Assembly: GCA_019695305.1 (NCBI GenBank)
Contig: JAIBAG010000007.1
Location: 56,542-120,541, forward strand
DNA from: a bacterium
GTDB lineage: Bacteria; UBA10199; JAIBAG01
Direction: 5' to 3'
DNA: 64,000 nucleotides
Of this stretch, positions 8,610-16,535 are shown one piece after another. The notes under the pieces are model-generated. The model did no database searches. It saw nothing but the letters and a program-made list of their open reading frames with translations, and was not told the DNA's origin. The translations under genes were made by a program, and so were the position numbers. How positions within the stretch are numbered: position 1 is the stretch's first letter; every line of letters begins with the position of its first letter.

Positions 8610-9308
8610 ATGTCCGATTTATTAGCCATTATTCCAGCGCGAGGAGGAAGTAAGCGTATACCTCATAAAAATATCCGTTCTTTTTGTGGAAAGCCAATGA
8701 TTGCCTACTCTATAGAAGCAGCTCTTCAGAGTGGTTTGTTCAAAAAAGTAGTGGTGTCTACCGATTCCCCGCAAATTGCTGAAATTGCCCAAAAGCTGGG
8801 GGCAGAAGTCCCTTTTATGCGGCCGGCAGCTCTGGCTGATGACTTTGCCGGACATGCAGAAGTGTTGATGCATGTTTTAGAAGAATTGGGAAAAACCGAG
8901 ACCTTACCTACTTATTTTTGTTGTTTATATGCCACTGCACCTTTTGTATGTCCTGATTTTTTGAAAGAGGGTTTTGAAACCTTGGTGCGCCTACAGGTAG
9001 ACGGTGTTTTTTCGGTGGGGGAATTTGGGGCGTCCATATTTAGGGCGCTTCAAAAGAATAGCGATGGCACTCTGAAGCCTATTTGGCCCGAATTTGTTAA
9101 CAAACGCTCCAACGATTTACCATCAACCTATCATGATGCCGGGCAGTTTTACTGGTATAAAACCCAGGCCTTTTTAACCGAAAAACAGGCCTGGCCAATG
9201 CGCTCAGCGCCCCTTATTTTACCCCGCCATACTGTTCAGGACATTGATACCCCCGCCGATTGGGAGTTTGCTGAACAGCTTTTTAAATTAAATAAAAACA
9301 TTAAGTAA
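8610..9308 (+). CDS. pseF: PseF, CMP-pseudaminic acid cytidylyltransferase
   Basis: It activates the nonulosonic acid with CTP for transfer by a glycosyltransferase. The protein of about 232 aa begins with the cytidylyltransferase signature IIPARGGSKRIPHKN and continues with KPMIAYSIEAAL, VVVSTDS, FCCLYATAPF and QDIDTPADWEFAEQLF, the usual PseF/NeuA order. It is divergent from the rest of the pse operon. A GTG at 8595 in frame could add five residues; neither start has a clear ribosome site. The nearby pseB, pseC and pseG favour the pseudaminic assignment over sialic acid. Confidence 0.88.
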   Translation: MSDLLAIIPARGGSKRIPHKNIRSFCGKPMIAYSIEAALQSGLFKKVVVSTDSPQIAEIAQKLGAEVPFMRPAALADDFAGHAEVLMHVLEELGKTETLPTYFCCLYATAPFVCPDFLKEGFETLVRLQVDGVFSVGEFGASIFRALQKNSDGTLKPIWPEFVNKRSNDLPSTYHDAGQFYWYKTQAFLTEKQAWPMRSAPLILPRHTVQDIDTPADWEFAEQLFKLNKNIK

Positions 9309-9317
9309 TACTATTTA

Positions 9318-9352
9318 AATATATAATATTTAATAATATTTTATTATATATT
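9318..9352. repeat. AT-only inverted repeat downstream of pseF
   Basis: Eleven-base perfect arms (9318-9328 and 9342-9352) composed only of A and T surround a 13-base loop. The repeat begins ten bases after the pseF stop. It could act as a weak terminator or a bent AT-rich segment; there is no GC stem and no clean T tract, so termination is uncertain. Confidence 0.4.
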
Positions 9353-9369
9353 AAAGTTTTAAGCTTAAA

Positions 9370-9606
9370 ATGCCGCTCTTAGCTTTTAGAGCTATGAATC
9401 TAAAAGCACCTAAGCCAGCCGAACCCTTAACTATTGAAAAAGATCTGGTTACCCAGTGGAAAACCGATGGCTATGCTGGAAATGCTTATGTAAGAGAAGA
9501 AGGCCCTTATAATTCAACGGCTTATACATCTGAAAAGAGGATGAAGGCCCTGATGGAGCGCTTTAAAAAAGATGGCCTGGCCGAGGCTCTGTTTAAAACC
9601 GTTTAG
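9370..9606 (+). CDS. Small hypothetical protein between the pse and flagellar loci
   Basis: A 78-codon frame (or 70 codons if started at the ATG at 9394). The product is soluble and mixed-charge, with no signal peptide or membrane segment; recognisable features are a Pro/Lys-rich start (NLKAPKPAEP) and a charged C-terminal helix (SEKRMKALMERFKKDG). I do not recognise the family. It is isolated between AT-rich hairpins, about 160 bases before flgB, and has no clear ribosome binding site. It could be a real orphan gene or a fortuitous frame; its amino-acid composition looks protein-like. Confidence 0.45.
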   Translation: MPLLAFRAMNLKAPKPAEPLTIEKDLVTQWKTDGYAGNAYVREEGPYNSTAYTSEKRMKALMERFKKDGLAEALFKTV

Positions 9607-9687
9607 CCCCTAAAGTCTATCCCGGACGGAAAGTTTTACCTACTTTATATTTGCCTATTAGTTTGCTTATAATTATCTATCTATTCA

Positions 9688-9712
9688 ATATTATTATATT
9701 TTTTAATAATAT
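9688..9712. repeat. AT-only inverted repeat upstream of the flgB promoter
   Basis: Nine-base perfect arms (9688-9696 and 9704-9712) with a seven-base loop lie just before the sigma-54 promoter of flgB. An AT-rich, possibly bent segment at this place could help an upstream activator reach the polymerase, but no activator site is recognised. Confidence 0.35.
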
Positions 9713-9720
9713 ATCCCCAC

Positions 9721-9736
9721 TGGCATATCGATTGCA
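9721..9736 (+). promoter_or_regulatory. Sigma-54 promoter of the flgB operon
   Basis: TGGCAT, five bases, then TTGCA matches the RpoN -24/-12 consensus with the required ten bases between the GG and GC dinucleotides. Counting from the -12 C at 9735, transcription should start near 9747. This gives a 20-base leader containing a good AAGGAG/GGGGAG ribosome site before the flgB ATG at 9767. It places the first flagellar operon under RpoN control. Confidence 0.8.
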
Positions 9737-9766
9737 ATTTATGCCCCCCAAAGGAGTAAGGGGAGT

Positions 9767-10114
9767 ATGAATTCATTACCAACAACACTCGATTTAATGA
9801 AACAGGCGCTGGATGTGCGTATTGCTGAGCACAAGGTGCATGCTGCCAACATTGCTAACTTAGATACCCCTGGTTACAAAGCCAAGGAAACTTCTTTTGA
9901 GGCAAAGCTAGCTCATACCATGGAAGGTGACGATAAATGGAAAGTGGAAATGCGGGTAGAAGATTCCAATCGTCCCGGCAGAGCTGATGGTAACAATGTG
10001 AGTATGGAACAAGAAATGTCGGACATGACTCAAAACAGTCTTCAATACATGTCAACTCTCAATATTTTAAACAAACATATGGCGTTAGTAAAATACGCCA
10101 TCAACGGTAACTAA
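9767..10114 (+). CDS. flgB: FlgB, flagellar proximal rod protein
   Basis: One of the proximal rod subunits of the basal body. The 115-aa protein shows the rod-protein N-terminal motif AANIANLDTPGYKA (residues about 25-38), in which the Asn-rich part is conserved among FlgB/FlgC/FlgF/FlgG, and the C-terminal coil (MEQEMSDMTQNSLQYMSTLNIL) typical of axial proteins. It is exported by the flagellar type III system without a cleaved signal. First gene of a large operon running from its sigma-54 promoter through fliL. Confidence 0.93.
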   Translation: MNSLPTTLDLMKQALDVRIAEHKVHAANIANLDTPGYKAKETSFEAKLAHTMEGDDKWKVEMRVEDSNRPGRADGNNVSMEQEMSDMTQNSLQYMSTLNILNKHMALVKYAINGN

Positions 10115-10129
10115 CAGTAAGAGGTTTTT

Positions 10130-10564
10130 ATGGGACTTATGGCAGCATTTAATTTATCGGCAGGGGGCTTGGCGGTTCAAAAGGCCCGCATTGATGTTAC
10201 TGCCGAAAATTTAGCGAACATTAATTCCACACGTACCCCAGATGGTGGTCCTTACCGTAAAAAAGAAGTGATTGTATCATCGGTGCCCACCAGTTTTGAT
10301 GCTAGTCTCCAAACCTTTCTTAAAAAAGATGATGTGCAAGCAGCCGAAGTAACTGGTTATCAACGCAGCGACGAAGCTCCTCGTATTGTGCACGATCCGT
10401 CGCATCCTGATGCTGATGCCAATGGTAACGTGGCTTACCCATCTATTAATTCTATTGAAGAAATGATCGACATGATGACGGCTTCTAAAGCCTATGAAGC
10501 CAATATTACAGTTTATAACGCAGCCAAAAGCATGGTGATGCGTACTCTGGAAATTGGAGGATAA
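10130..10564 (+). CDS. flgC: FlgC, flagellar proximal rod protein
   Basis: A 144-aa rod subunit. The N-terminus carries TAENLANINSTRTPDGGPYRK, the rod motif with the PYRKK extension typical of FlgC. The C-terminus ends with MIDMMTASKAYEANITVYNA, the usual FlgC signature. The length is standard. An AGAGG site precedes the ATG, 15 bases after flgB, and fliE starts four bases after the stop, so the three rod genes are co-transcribed. Confidence 0.94.
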   Translation: MGLMAAFNLSAGGLAVQKARIDVTAENLANINSTRTPDGGPYRKKEVIVSSVPTSFDASLQTFLKKDDVQAAEVTGYQRSDEAPRIVHDPSHPDADANGNVAYPSINSIEEMIDMMTASKAYEANITVYNAAKSMVMRTLEIGG

Positions 10565-10568
10565 TTAA

Positions 10569-10871
10569 ATGGCTATTAATGGAATTACCAGCATTACATC
10601 GGCTTTGCCGGAACTCACTAAAGTGAGTGGTTCTCAAAAAGCAGAATCTGGCACAGGTTTTTCCAGTGTTATTTCCGATAGCATGAAACAGGTTAATGCC
10701 GAGATGAATCATGCCAACAAAATGTCGCAAGAGTTTGTAACAGAAGGGAAACACGATTTGCATGAAGTGCTTATTGAGCTTGAAAAAGCCGACATGTCAT
10801 TTCGTTATATGAATCAGGTAAGAAACAAGGTTTTGGATGCATACCAGGAAATCATGAGAATCCAGGTATGA
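10569..10871 (+). CDS. fliE: FliE, hook-basal body complex protein
   Basis: FliE joins the MS ring to the rod. The 100-aa protein has the usual layout: a variable N-terminus, then FSSVISDSMKQVN and the C-terminal VLIELEKADMSFRYMNQVRNKVLDAYQEIM helix region that is diagnostic of FliE. A GGAGG site overlaps the flgC stop region. Order flgB-flgC-fliE-fliF is the classical arrangement. Confidence 0.93.
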   Translation: MAINGITSITSALPELTKVSGSQKAESGTGFSSVISDSMKQVNAEMNHANKMSQEFVTEGKHDLHEVLIELEKADMSFRYMNQVRNKVLDAYQEIMRIQV

Positions 10872-10882
10872 TAGGGGGCTAA

Positions 10883-12400
10883 ATGGATCAGTTTATCGAA
10901 CAGATAAAAAATGTTTTGGCAAACCTTTCGATGGTACGAAAGGTTTCCATGGTATTGGTGATGGTATTAGCGGTTGGGGTAATTATCTACCTTGTAAAGC
11001 TATCCAACCAATCGTCAATGGAGCCTCTATTCACCAATTTAAATTCCGAGGACATGGGAACCATCTTAACCGAACTTGATAAATCAGGGGTTAAGTATCA
11101 GGTAGACCAAGAACATCGCACCGTTATGGTGCCCGCCACCGAAGTGCTGGATATCCGCTTAAAATTAGCGAGTGAAGGGATGCCACGCTTTGGTGGTGTG
11201 GGTTTTGAATTATTTGATAAAATGGAATTTGGTGCTTCCGATTTTGAACAAAAAATTTACTACCAACGTGCGTTAGAAGGTGAACTTTCCCGCACTATTG
11301 CCCGTATTCGCGAAGTGGAATCGGCTCGTGTGCATTTAGTACTACCCGAAAAATCTCTCTTTGCAGATAGCCAGCAATCGGCCACCGCATCAGTTATTTT
11401 AAAAATGGGAAGTGGAGAAGCTCTATCGCGCGATAAAGTAAATTCCATCACTCACTTGGTAGCAAGTGCTGTAGAAAGTTTAGATCCCGAACAGGTAACT
11501 GTAGTGGATAGCGCCGGCCATTTATTAACTGAAGGTGGCGGCGATGGCATAGCTTCATCGGGTGAAAAATTATTTGATCAAAAAACATCGATTGAACGTT
11601 CTTACGAGAAACGCATTGTAGAATTACTGTCGCCCGTTGTTGGTTTAGGAAAAGTAATTGCTCGTGTTTCGTCCGAAATAGATTTTACTCAATCGGAAAG
11701 TACCGATGAAATATTAGATCCTAACAAAAGTGCTGTTGTTTCAGAATCGCGTACTACGGCTAAAAGAACCGAAAGTTCTTCGTCTACAGGTGGTGTTGCC
11801 GGTGCTTCGGGCAATGCTCCCGGAGCTACAACTAGCGGTGGTGGTGGTAGTGGTAATTCAGATGAAGGTTCAGAACAAATTGCCTACCAGGTGAGCAAAA
11901 CTATCAAAAAAACTATAAGCCCTATAGGTGCAGTTAAAAAACTGTCGGTGGCCATTTTAGTAGATGGTACTTACAAAGATGGCGCTAATGGTGAAAAAAC
12001 ATTCACACCACGTGCTGCAGATGAACTTGCGAAATATGAAGACTTGGTGAAAAAAGCAATTGGATTTAGTCAAGACCGCGGCGATCAAATTAAAGTGGAA
12101 ACATTAGCCTTCCAGGCTCCCGAAATGCCCACAGGCGATGATGCCAAATGGTACGAAAAGAAAACGACCTATGGTTTCCTTATTTCGGTTATTGGCAATG
12201 TAATGATTTTAATAGTTGTAGCTCTGGTATTCTTCTTCGTAATTCGTCCTTTAATCAAAAATTGGAATGGTGGACGGGCAGGCGCTTTAGATGCCAACGG
12301 CACTCCTTTGCTTGAAGGTGAAGTAAATGCCAATTTGGCTCAACTAGTAAAGTCGGACCCTATGGCAGCGGCAAACGCCATTAGAGAATGGCTTAAATAA
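10883..12400 (+). CDS. fliF: FliF, flagellar MS-ring protein
   Basis: The 505-aa inner-membrane ring protein. Seen: a first membrane span at about residues 20-42, the secretin-like ring-building domains, ending in a Ser/Gly-rich periplasmic loop near 295-330, a second membrane span near 432-456, and a cytoplasmic tail ending LVKSDPMAAANAIREWLK, the FliG-binding segment. The segment YYQRALEGELSRTI is strongly conserved in FliF. fliG follows after six bases, in the usual order. Confidence 0.95.
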   Translation: MDQFIEQIKNVLANLSMVRKVSMVLVMVLAVGVIIYLVKLSNQSSMEPLFTNLNSEDMGTILTELDKSGVKYQVDQEHRTVMVPATEVLDIRLKLASEGMPRFGGVGFELFDKMEFGASDFEQKIYYQRALEGELSRTIARIREVESARVHLVLPEKSLFADSQQSATASVILKMGSGEALSRDKVNSITHLVASAVESLDPEQVTVVDSAGHLLTEGGGDGIASSGEKLFDQKTSIERSYEKRIVELLSPVVGLGKVIARVSSEIDFTQSESTDEILDPNKSAVVSESRTTAKRTESSSSTGGVAGASGNAPGATTSGGGGSGNSDEGSEQIAYQVSKTIKKTISPIGAVKKLSVAILVDGTYKDGANGEKTFTPRAADELAKYEDLVKKAIGFSQDRGDQIKVETLAFQAPEMPTGDDAKWYEKKTTYGFLISVIGNVMILIVVALVFFFVIRPLIKNWNGGRAGALDANGTPLLEGEVNANLAQLVKSDPMAAANAIREWLK

Positions 12401-12406
12401 AATATT

Positions 12407-13483
12407 ATGGCAGAAGCACAAGAAAATATACGTCCCTTAAGCAAGTCTGAAAAAGCAGCCGTGCTACTTTTGTGCATGGATGAGGGAACTACTTCCGAAA
12501 TGTTTAGCAACATGGAGGATAGCGAAATTAAGAAGATTGCATCGGCCCTTCTTAATTTAAATAATATTCCTACAAGCCATGTGCAGGGTGTAATTGAAGA
12601 ATTTTATAAAGGGTTAGAAACACAAAAGGAAAAACCAGGTAAATTTGATTTAAAAATTGATGGCCGTACGGCGGCAGCTAATCTTATTGAAAAATCGCTC
12701 GATCCTGATCGTGGCCGGTTTATCATGGAAAATTTATCTAAACCTGGACTTCCTGCCGCCGACAAGCACATTAAGTTTTCTGAAATTATTCAACAGTATC
12801 CCGATGAAAAAATTATTGATCTTATTCGTAATGAACATCCACAGGTAGTTAGTATTATTTTAGCTAACTGCAAAAAGAAGCCGGCCCGTGAAGCATTGGC
12901 ACAGTTGCCCGAAGCAAGCCAAGTAGAAGTAATTAGCCGTATGGCGGCATTAAAAACCATTTCAGGCAAAGCGATGAAAGATTTACAAAAATACGTCATG
13001 CAAAAAATGTCGTTAGCTCAAACACAGCAAAAAACAGGTAGTGAAGAGGAGTTGGGTGATTTGGCAATGGAGGGTTTGGATAGCACGGTTAAACTCCTTA
13101 AAGGGTTAAAAGGAGAATTTACCGATAAAATTTTGGGTGAAGTTGAAAAGTTGGATGCTGCTATTGGTGGTGAAATTGCAAAAAAGATATTTACTGTGGA
13201 AGATTTAGAACGTTCTAACGATGTGGGTATCCGTGAACTCTTAAGAGGTGTTACAAACGAAGATCTTAAAGTGGCGCTTAAAAATGCTCCCGATACTATA
13301 AAAAATAAAGTGTTTTCTAATATGTCTGAACGTGCCGCTCTAATTTTGAAGGAAGATATGGAAGTGTTACCCCCCTTAAAGGTTGAAGATATTGAACTGG
13401 CTCAGGTTAAAATTTTAAAAGTGGCTAAAGACTTAATTAAGGAAGGTAAATTAATTTTAACCGAAGTGGTTGAAGAGGATTAA
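12407..13483 (+). CDS. fliG: FliG, flagellar motor switch protein
   Basis: The rotor protein that couples stator force to rotation. The 358-aa protein has the three FliG parts: an N-terminal FliF-binding domain (SKSEKAAVLLLCMDEG), a middle domain with the EHPQ motif (NEHPQVVSIILA, about residue 143) and a C-terminal charged domain beginning KIFTVEDLERSNDVGIRELLRGV and ending with the stator-facing helix. Length and order are normal. No strong ribosome site precedes it, so translation may be coupled to fliF. Confidence 0.95.
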   Translation: MAEAQENIRPLSKSEKAAVLLLCMDEGTTSEMFSNMEDSEIKKIASALLNLNNIPTSHVQGVIEEFYKGLETQKEKPGKFDLKIDGRTAAANLIEKSLDPDRGRFIMENLSKPGLPAADKHIKFSEIIQQYPDEKIIDLIRNEHPQVVSIILANCKKKPAREALAQLPEASQVEVISRMAALKTISGKAMKDLQKYVMQKMSLAQTQQKTGSEEELGDLAMEGLDSTVKLLKGLKGEFTDKILGEVEKLDAAIGGEIAKKIFTVEDLERSNDVGIRELLRGVTNEDLKVALKNAPDTIKNKVFSNMSERAALILKEDMEVLPPLKVEDIELAQVKILKVAKDLIKEGKLILTEVVEED

Positions 13484-13489
13484 TAAAAT

Positions 13490-14125
13490 ATGAGTTTACA
13501 AAAGTTTGAAAATACAAGCTTTGCAACATCCTCCAAAAAGGGTTCGCGATTATTAGCAAGTACTGATTACCAAGGCTTAAATTTATCAGGTCTCGTGGTA
13601 ACTAAAGAAGAAAAGAAGCCTACTGTTGATGAACTGGTAAATGAAAAATTAAAGACTGAAAAACAAAAAATGGCCGCTGATGCAGAAAAGATGACAGCAC
13701 TTGCAAGTCAACTAAGTATGGCTCTTTCTAGCTTTAATACTGAGAGCCTAGAATATTTTAATAAAGTTAAGAAAGAAGCTACTACTATGGCCATTGAAGT
13801 GGCCCGTAAACTTATTGGTGAAGAATTAAAAACAAACCCTGCCTTAGTGGAAGGGAGTATTAATGCTTTGTTGGATGAGGTGAGTGCTTCTCAGAAAAAG
13901 GCATTAGAAATAAATTCCGCTGATTGGGCATTTTTATCAGAAGCAAAGCCGGATGTGGTAACGGCCTTAAAAAGTGTTGAAGCTTTGGAAATTAGAACTC
14001 TTGATACAATTCCATCGGGGGTTGTGCGCTTAGTGATGGAAAATCAGGTGCTGGAAACCGGTGCTGTTAAAAAGATTGATCATTTATGGCAAGAGCTTTT
14101 GGGTAAAGGATACGTAAAAGAATAA
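13490..14125 (+). CDS. fliH: FliH, flagellar export ATPase regulator
   Basis: Stator-like negative regulator of the export ATPase FliI. The 211-aa protein is assigned from position between fliG and fliI and from features of the family: a Lys/Glu-rich coiled coil at about residues 40-80 followed by a C-terminal domain with MAIEVARKLIGEELKTNPALVEGSI, similar to FliH and V-ATPase subunit E. No membrane segment. Sequence conservation in FliH is low, so the call depends partly on context. Confidence 0.85.
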   Translation: MSLQKFENTSFATSSKKGSRLLASTDYQGLNLSGLVVTKEEKKPTVDELVNEKLKTEKQKMAADAEKMTALASQLSMALSSFNTESLEYFNKVKKEATTMAIEVARKLIGEELKTNPALVEGSINALLDEVSASQKKALEINSADWAFLSEAKPDVVTALKSVEALEIRTLDTIPSGVVRLVMENQVLETGAVKKIDHLWQELLGKGYVKE

Positions 14126-14126
14126 T

Positions 14127-15455
14127 ATGGAGCATGTTTTAAACATTCAGTCGGTTGAACGCTTGGTTGAGCAGATCCCTCCAGTATTTAGAGTGGGTCA
14201 TGTTAGCCGTGTGGTGGGTCTTGTGGTGGAAGCATTTTTACCGCATGTTCCTGTGGGTGCTATATGCCGTATGAGAACGCAAGAAGGTCACAAAATTTCT
14301 GCTGAAGTTATTGGTCTTAAAAACGATACCTGCATTTTGATGCCATTTGGTTCTATGAACGGTATTAAATCGGGTGATCCTATTGAAATTGTTCGTTTGT
14401 CGGCAACGGTTTCGTTAAGTGATGCCTTGTTGGGTCGCGTAATCAATGGTGAGGGTGAAGTATTAGACGGTTTGGGATCGATAGAGTTTATAGATGAAAA
14501 ACCACTTTATGCACCTCCTGTAGCAGCGGTAAGTCGCCGGCTTATTGATTCCCCGTTAAGCTTGGGTATTCGTGCCATTGATGGTTTTTTAACATGCGCC
14601 AAAGGGCAACGTTTATCCATTATGGCCGGTTCTGGTGTGGGTAAATCTACTCTTTTAGGTATGATGGCCCGAAATACCAAGGCTGATATCAATGTGATTG
14701 CCTTAATTGGAGAACGTGGAAGAGAAGTAAAAGAATTTTTAACTCACGATTTAGGTGAAGCGGGTTTGGCTCGTTCGGTTGTAGTAGTGGCTACATCAGA
14801 TACACCGGCTCTTGTTCGTATGCGTGCCGCATTTTTAGCTACCACTGTGGCTGAGTATTTTAGAGACAAGGGCTTAAATGTTCTTTTGATGATGGACTCA
14901 CTGACCCGCTTTGCCATGGCTTCACGTGAAGTAGGTCTTTCTGTTGGTGAACCTCCAACCATGAAGGGTTATACACCATCTCTTTTTGCCACATTGCCAC
15001 GCTTGCTTGAGCGCGCTGGTCGCTGTGAAGGTGAAGGAAGTATCACCGGACTTTATACTATTTTAACAGAGGGAGATGATATTCAGGATCCTATTGCCGA
15101 TGCTGTACGTGCCATTGTGGACGGACATATTGTGTTGTCACGCAAATTAGCTTCTATGGGTCATTATCCGCCTATTGATGTTTTAGGCAGTATCTCGCGT
15201 GTAATGAGCATGGTGGTGGGTAAGGAACATAAAAAATATTCACTTATTTTACGCCGTCTTTTAGCGCTCTACATCGAGATGGAAGATTATATTAAAATTG
15301 GTGTGTATGTACCTGGAAAAAATCCAGAATTAGATGTGGCAGTAGCAAAATATGAAGAGCTGAAGCGTTTTTTGATTCAGCCTATTGAAGAGAAAACAAG
15401 CTATGAAGAAACCATTGCTCGTATGGGCAAGATGATTGCGGATATTCAGTTATGA
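14127..15455 (+). CDS. fliI: FliI, flagellum-specific ATPase
   Basis: Hexameric ATPase that energises unfolding and delivery of export substrates. The 442-aa protein has Walker A (AGSGVGKSTLLG, about residue 167), Walker B (NVLLMMDSLTRFAMA) and the GLSVGEPPTMKGYTPSLFA segment typical of FliI/YscN-type ATPases. It overlaps fliJ by four bases (ATGA) and follows fliH after a single base. Full length, with no missing catalytic residue seen. Confidence 0.96.
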   Translation: MEHVLNIQSVERLVEQIPPVFRVGHVSRVVGLVVEAFLPHVPVGAICRMRTQEGHKISAEVIGLKNDTCILMPFGSMNGIKSGDPIEIVRLSATVSLSDALLGRVINGEGEVLDGLGSIEFIDEKPLYAPPVAAVSRRLIDSPLSLGIRAIDGFLTCAKGQRLSIMAGSGVGKSTLLGMMARNTKADINVIALIGERGREVKEFLTHDLGEAGLARSVVVVATSDTPALVRMRAAFLATTVAEYFRDKGLNVLLMMDSLTRFAMASREVGLSVGEPPTMKGYTPSLFATLPRLLERAGRCEGEGSITGLYTILTEGDDIQDPIADAVRAIVDGHIVLSRKLASMGHYPPIDVLGSISRVMSMVVGKEHKKYSLILRRLLALYIEMEDYIKIGVYVPGKNPELDVAVAKYEELKRFLIQPIEEKTSYEETIARMGKMIADIQL

Positions 15456-15925
15456 AATTTACATTTCGCCTAGAAGGCATTTACAAATTGCGAAAAGAAG
15501 AAGAGCGTGAGGCTCAGTATGAGTTGGGTCGTTTGCGCCAAGAGGAATACGGGATAATGCAGGTTTTAGAATCGGTAGCTGCTGAACAACAGAAATGGAT
15601 GGATATTTATACTGCCGAGGCCAAAAAAGAAAATGCAGGCAATTATATTATGATGATTGAACACTATTTTAAAAATTTGGATGAAGTTAAAAAAAGAAAT
15701 CTTAAATTTTTAGCTGATGTTCAAAAAAGAATAGATGTGGCCTTAATTAAAGTGCAAGCCACCTATAAGGCTAGAAAGCAAGTTGAGTACCTAAAAGACA
15801 AACAATACGAAGAGTTTAAAACAGAAATGGCTCGTAAGGAACAATTGGCTATGTCGGAAATGTCTACGGTACAGTTTATTAACAAAGTAAGAAACGGGGA
15901 GGGTTATGAAGAATTTTTATCTTAA
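15452..15925 (+). CDS. fliJ: FliJ, flagellar export chaperone/ATPase stalk protein
   Basis: A 157-aa highly charged, predominantly helical protein, predicted as an antiparallel coiled coil. Such proteins at this position are FliJ, which sits in the FliI hexamer like a gamma stalk. Seen: FRLEGIYKLRKEEEREAQYELG at the N-terminus, a common FliJ beginning. It is ATGA-coupled to fliI and its end overlaps the next gene by 20 bases. The assignment combines length, coiled-coil character and gene order. Confidence 0.85.
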   Translation: MKFTFRLEGIYKLRKEEEREAQYELGRLRQEEYGIMQVLESVAAEQQKWMDIYTAEAKKENAGNYIMMIEHYFKNLDEVKKRNLKFLADVQKRIDVALIKVQATYKARKQVEYLKDKQYEEFKTEMARKEQLAMSEMSTVQFINKVRNGEGYEEFLS

Positions 15926-16535
15926 GATGGCTATGGCTGGAATATTAGTTTTAGGTATCTATCCCGTTGTGCATGCCGAGGATGCGGCTACCACAGCTCC
16001 TGCTGCAGCTCAGGAAAAAAAATCGGATAACGCAGAAGAAGTTAAATCTGAAACACCAAAAAGAGAATTATTGTTTGATGGAAGCGAAACTAAGACTGTA
16101 GATTCCGAAATTAATGCTGATAATGCCCTTTATATGAATTTGGCTAAGGAAATAGAATTTAATGAGAAGGAGAGAGATAAACGTCACGAGATGTCTTATA
16201 GCATGATGGAAGAAGAGCTAGATAAACGCTTAAAGGAATTGGTGGGGTTAAAAGAGGAATTAAACAAGCAAATTGATAATAAAGTTGAAAATAATGAGAA
16301 TTTGAAATTGCTGGTAAATTTATATCAAACTATTTCTGCCGATCAAGCAGCTCAACTTTTAAAGCAAATGCCCTTAACTGTATCGTCTACAATGATTCGT
16401 ATGATGGATCCAAAAAAATCGGCAAAAATTATGGCCGCCATGGATGCCCGTTTTGCAACCGAAATTAGTAAACGTCTTATTAAAGGTCCTGTAGCTTCCA
16501 ATGCTCCAACAACTACAACAGGAGGTGTTCAATGA
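15906..16535 (+). CDS. MotE-like secreted protein with MgtE-N-type domain
   Basis: A 209-aa protein with a signal peptide (cleavage near VHA|ED), a low-complexity Ala/Lys/Glu linker, a coiled coil at about residues 75-120 and a C-terminal domain of about 60 residues (AQLLKQMPLTVSSTMIRMMDPKKSAKIMAAMD) of the type shared by MotE and the MgtE N-terminus. MotE proteins between fliJ and fliK act in the periplasm on motility proteins. Here the partner is unknown, since MotC is not visible. It is ATGA-coupled to fliK. Confidence 0.7.
   Translation: MKNFYLKMAMAGILVLGIYPVVHAEDAATTAPAAAQEKKSDNAEEVKSETPKRELLFDGSETKTVDSEINADNALYMNLAKEIEFNEKERDKRHEMSYSMMEEELDKRLKELVGLKEELNKQIDNKVENNENLKLLVNLYQTISADQAAQLLKQMPLTVSSTMIRMMDPKKSAKIMAAMDARFATEISKRLIKGPVASNAPTTTTGGVQ

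Noticed and set aside
3537..9308. Legionaminic or sialic acid pathway
   Set aside because: PseB, PseC and PseG signatures are clear, and no NeuC-type epimerase is visible; only the synthase motif leaves doubt, recorded separately.
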